From NCBI RefSeq assembly GCF_032884065.1, contig NC_088867.1, positions 50,651,317 to 50,715,316 of the forward strand: a DNA stretch of 64,000 nt. Reading direction: 5' to 3'. The notes below the pieces were generated by a model that worked only from the letters and a program-made list of their open reading frames with translations, was not told where the DNA came from and did not search any database. The translations under genes were made by a program, and so were the position numbers. Source of the stretch: Artemia franciscana. Its lineage: Eukaryota; Arthropoda; Branchiopoda; Anostraca; Artemiidae. Positions 59,597 through 64,000 of this stretch are shown piece by piece (positions within the stretch are counted from its first letter, which is position 1; each line of letters opens with the position of its first letter).

Positions 59597-60064
59597 CTGA
59601 AAAATAAACAAACTTTACTATGTTGAAGTCTTAAAAAAATAAGATAATAACTATTAAATGATCAATACACGTTAAAACTTCGATAAAATTTCCGGTTTAA
59701 TGGATGTAAAAATGAACAATGAATCCAAACAAAGCTCCCAAGTGCATGTAGCACGTGTTCCAGACAGTCGGATCGGCCTGGAGCGCATTGAAGGTGGAAG
59801 CGTAGCTTGAACCCTGGGTAAACAGCAGCGGTAACTAGAACACAGAAGGTTATATTCCAGTAGCCCCTCTGATGTATATTTCAATGACTGCAATTTAAGA
59901 ACTTCTCTCTTCTCATAAAGGTTGGATTGGTTGCTTATCCTCAAAAAGATCCAACAAGGATTTCAACTGTAACCTATCATTGCGTTGAGATCGAACAGCT
60001 CTTTTCGGTAGATAACAGGATAACAAGAAATTAGGGACGCGCTCGTGGGGTCTGGACTAAGCAT

Positions 60065-60245
60065 GGGCACTGTTCCTATTTTTATTTCTTTTTTTTGTGT
60101 AACCTTTTTCTGTCTTAAAAAAAACTGTCCGGAAAACAAAAACAGGACATCTGTTTTTGTCGGACCTGTTTCTGTTCTGTTTTTTGTTAACCTATTTTTA
60201 CCCTTTCTGTTTTTTTTATCTGTTTTCTGTTTTTTTTTTCGTTCA
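60065..60245. repeat. CTGTTTCTG-rich inverted segment (copy B)
   Basis: Counterpart of 28090-28335, with short A/T runs instead of the 68-bp poly-A. Confidence 0.55.
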
Positions 60246-60343
60246 ACCAACTGCTTACGTTTAAGCTATTGTTAAAGCATGCTACCCTGGGGGGATTAAA
60301 AGGTCTTCATGCTTTGGTTGCCTCCCTTACCTTCGTGTAACCA

Positions 60344-60540
60344 ATGCTGTCAAGTCCTATGGAGAAACTGATGCAGAGCAAGTTTTTGCACGTGAATTTT
60401 GATTTCAGTGATTATGAAATGGAAGAAGGCCCAAGTAGAGAGCAAGAGATTGATGCAGACGAAGATGATTTACCCGATGTCATAAATGAGGATATTGCTA
60501 ATACCACGTCTGATATAATGACCCTGATCCATATCAAACG
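60344..60540 (+). pseudogene. Acidic coding-like remnant (copy B)
   Basis: Open frame reading FDFSDYEMEEGPSREQEI and DEDDLPDVINEDIANTTSDI, then broken by a small duplication (GATATGGATCATGGATGAC). Copy A has the same protein pieces with a frameshift at another place. Unrecognised; an acidic N-terminus like that of some transposases is possible. Confidence 0.3.
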
Positions 60541-61105
60541 TGATATGGATCATGGATGACCCTTACAAGTTGGATGATGAAAGTGCATTTGATAAGTGAG
60601 CTGAAACTACATCTGATTTGGAGGCATCACTAGAGACATAGTTTTTACTTTATTTTATTTAGTTAGCTCTTATAACTACTGCTTTTTCAGCTAAGAAGAA
60701 GCTCTAGTGTAACAACTGGACATTCCTCCGAAGATTGAGAACCTGTAACTCAATATTAACTTTAAAGCTGGTCGAAATCAGAACCAGAAGCTTGCAATAC
60801 TGTCACCTTAGATCTTTGAACAAAATAAGTAAGGTTAGGCAGTTTGCAAAGAAGTAGAAAGCGCTTTATAGTACAAGTCAGTAGAAAAAGTCGCTCTAAT
60901 GATTTTTCAGTGTTTGTATTCAACAAATTTTAGACACCATGGATGGGTACAGAGACCTATAAAGATATAGAGACCCCACCCCAAAAATAAAAGAGATTCG
61001 TATTTGTAAGAACAGCTGACGGAACACTCGAAACAAGAATGTTTCTTAGTGACAAAATCAAAGTTTGAACTTCAGTTTGTTTTCCATTTTTTCATGGCTT
61101 CTATA

Positions 61106-61172
61106 TCAAACAGTTCGTGGTAACGAACTGTAAGTAAGGAGCGATTCGGCTCAATAGCAACCCAAACTCTAA
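61106..61172 (+). repeat. Solo R1 head fragment
   Basis: TCAAACAGTTCGTGGTAACG, then GTAAGGAGCGATTCGGCTCAA, ending abruptly at 'AAAAAATGGAAC'. Shows the R1 5' boundary: TCAAACAG also precedes the units at 34075 and 9446. Confidence 0.8.
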
Positions 61173-62220
61173 AAAATGGAACATTTTCCGTTTAGAGGCA
61201 TATTTTCCTAATCTCAACGTCGTTTCATTTTTAATGTTCCTCAGCTAGTTTTAGTAGTCGTGTAACTGACCAATATCTTGACAAATATCTTGGTTTAGTC
61301 GTGTAAATACTGGTCCATATTTTTTGTACTTACATGTTTAGTACTCTGTATGCATCTTTTTGTTTGGTAATATAAGGGTATAATAAGTCAAATATATATG
61401 GTATTACTACTGCTTATAAATGTAGAGTATGTAACAAAATTTGTAAATTTGGATAAAAACTAATCCTGATTATTTATGTTTAATGAGGAAAGAGTGGAAA
61501 TTTTCTCCAGTTATGTCAAACAAAGAAAAGCAGCCGGCGTTTTGAATCAAAAAGCCCCCCTTGTTCTTGTTGAAGTGCTCCTTTCTAAAAACATATTGAC
61601 CGAGGAAGGTTTTTGCTGCTTTTCATTTTCATAAATATTCATAGTGATTAGACGCAGAAGAATGGTTGTATTTATTAAGGGGTACCTTTGAACTATCTTT
61701 GATCAAGATATGAGTCGTGTACCACGTCGGATTGACGCGTCTTAGTCTGTCTACGGTTTTAATCACCTTGAGATGACAAATCAGATATCATTAGCTAGCC
61801 GACATTTCATTTTATCGATCTACCAAATTATATTTTAAAAAATTGCCCTGGATTTGTTTTAGATTGAAAATACGTTTTTAATTGTTTTATTGTTTAATTG
61901 TTTAATATTTTATTGTTTAATTGTTTTAGATTGAAAAATACGCTAAAAGGATTTTTCAGCAACATACAATTTTGCGACATGCCTAGAGCTGCAATTTGCA
62001 GTAAATAATAATATACTTACTATATTCAGTGAATTATGATCATAGTGAATTATGATCAGTGAATATAGAATATTTACTATATTCACTGATTTTAGATCTA
62101 TTACACAGTTCCTTTTAAACGTTTTCTTATTTTGGACTTTAATAAATCCAAAATCATTAACAGCTTCAGTAGTGAATATCAGTACAAATATTAAACTGTC
62201 AATTCACATTCATTTTTTAC
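61173..62220. other. Non-coding, with a direct repeat and small palindromes
   Basis: 61613-61746 is repeated at 62591-62709 (shared 'TTCATTTTCATAAATATTCAT', 'GTACCACGTCGGATTGACGCG'). 61865-61935 is an AATTGTTTTATTGTTT minisatellite. 62055-62090 is a perfect 14-bp hairpin (ATCAGTGAATATAG / CTATATTCACTGAT, loop 8). No gene seen. Confidence 0.6.
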
Positions 62221-62401
62221 TTTTCAGTAATGTTGGTTAAGATGGTGATTTTTTTCTTTTCTTCGTCATTATAAGAAATAAAGACACAGTCTTTAGAAGA
62301 CATGGGGATGTCAGATAAGATATTTATTTTTAAAGAATATCTATCACAAGCCCACAAAGGGCCGAATTCAGACTTCGGAGTCGAGAAATCACATATTCGC
62401 A
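62221..62401 (-). CDS. Putative internal exon of an unrecognised gene
   Basis: A 181-bp frame between a strong acceptor (long pyrimidine tract, CCATTTTTAG at 62402-62411) and a donor (GAAAA|GTAAAA at 62219-62220), phase 2 at the start. The translation is non-repetitive and of ordinary composition: RICDFSTPKSEFGPLWACD, RYSLKINILSDIPMSSKDC, VFISYNDEEKKKITILTNI. I do not recognise the family. No neighbouring exon found. A chance ORF or a decayed retroelement is possible. Confidence 0.35.
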
Positions 62402-62724
62402 CTAAAAATGGAAAAAAAGCAAAAAAAAAAAATAATGAATAATCACATAATGAATAATCAATTATGATTCAGTAATTAAACTATAATAAGTCAATTGAAA
62501 AGTTAAAAAGATAAAAACAGAAAAAACTATACTTAAACAAACACAAGTCAGAAAAAGAATTAAAAGGGACATAAAAAAGGGGAGGGGGGGCTGCTTTTCA
62601 TTTTCATAAATATTCATATTGATTAGATGCAGAAGGATGGCTGTATTTATTAAGGGGTACCTTTGATCAAGATACGAGTCGTGTACCACGTCGGATTGAC
62701 GCGTCTTAAAGAATTAAAAGGGAC
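62402..62724. other. Non-coding, second copy of the 61.6-kb direct repeat
   Basis: Contains 'AATTAAAAGGGAC' at 62562 and again on both sides of the TA tract, suggesting the tract and its flanks were duplicated together. Confidence 0.5.

Positions 62725-64000
<1,276 letters not shown>

Larger units (their letters stand above)
43701..60788 (+). repeat. Segmental duplication copy B (17.1 kb)
   Basis: Direct-orientation partner of 17417-28826. The extra length is mainly the LINE pair at 47763-53486 and the foldback element at 53700-54185. 47205-47762 matches 21425-21975, whereas 53487-53700 matches 21115-21330, so order around the insertion is shuffled relative to copy A. Frames at the ZFAND1 exon stay open here. 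Confidence 0.9.

Overview
The window is eukaryotic nuclear DNA: AT-rich, gene-poor and crowded with transposable elements. Genes appear as spliced exons or intronless copies, and there are long (TA)n tracts and poly-A runs. The gene fragments (an XRN1 exon, a ZFAND1-type AN1 zinc-finger exon, a USP-family peptidase) are animal-like. The mix of CR1-like and RNase H-bearing LINEs, small hAT-like elements and high-copy repeats suits an arthropod. A branchiopod crustacean such as Artemia is my guess from general familiarity with this repeat style; nothing here proves it.

The main architecture is a direct, tandem-style segmental duplication. Copy A runs from about 9.4 to 28.8 kb and copy B from about 34.1 to 60.8 kb. 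Each copy holds, in order: a high-copy repeat here called R1, a block with a minus-strand USP-like gene, more R1 sequence, about 11 kb of mostly non-coding DNA, a dead RNase H LINE and a minus-strand ZFAND1 exon. Genes decayed in copy A: its USP has lost the catalytic His region and its ZFAND1 exon has two stops. Both are open in copy B. Copy B instead gained insertions: a nearly full-length CR1-like LINE (47.8-52.7 kb), a second CR1-like tail in the opposite orientation, a 0.49-kb foldback element and a 1.9-kb hAT-like element.

Region by region: 0-2 kb is an R1 unit split by a hAT-like element. 3.7-5.2 kb is a diverged tandem array. 8.7 kb holds an XRN1 exon on the minus strand. 9.4-17.4 kb is USP pseudogene territory with a LINE endonuclease fossil and a 340-bp TA tract. 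17.4-28.8 kb is duplication copy A. 28.8-37.7 kb is several R1 units with nested hAT-like insertions. 37.7-41 kb holds the intact USP. 41-42.6 kb is inverted R1. 43.7-60.8 kb is copy B. 61-64 kb is sparse, with one unrecognised putative exon and a second TA tract.

The most unusual structure is R1. Units of about 1.7 kb start with a small hairpin, reuse a 20-bp motif up to four times and end in a palindrome of about 250 bp. The two arms of each palindrome match each other even where different copies differ.
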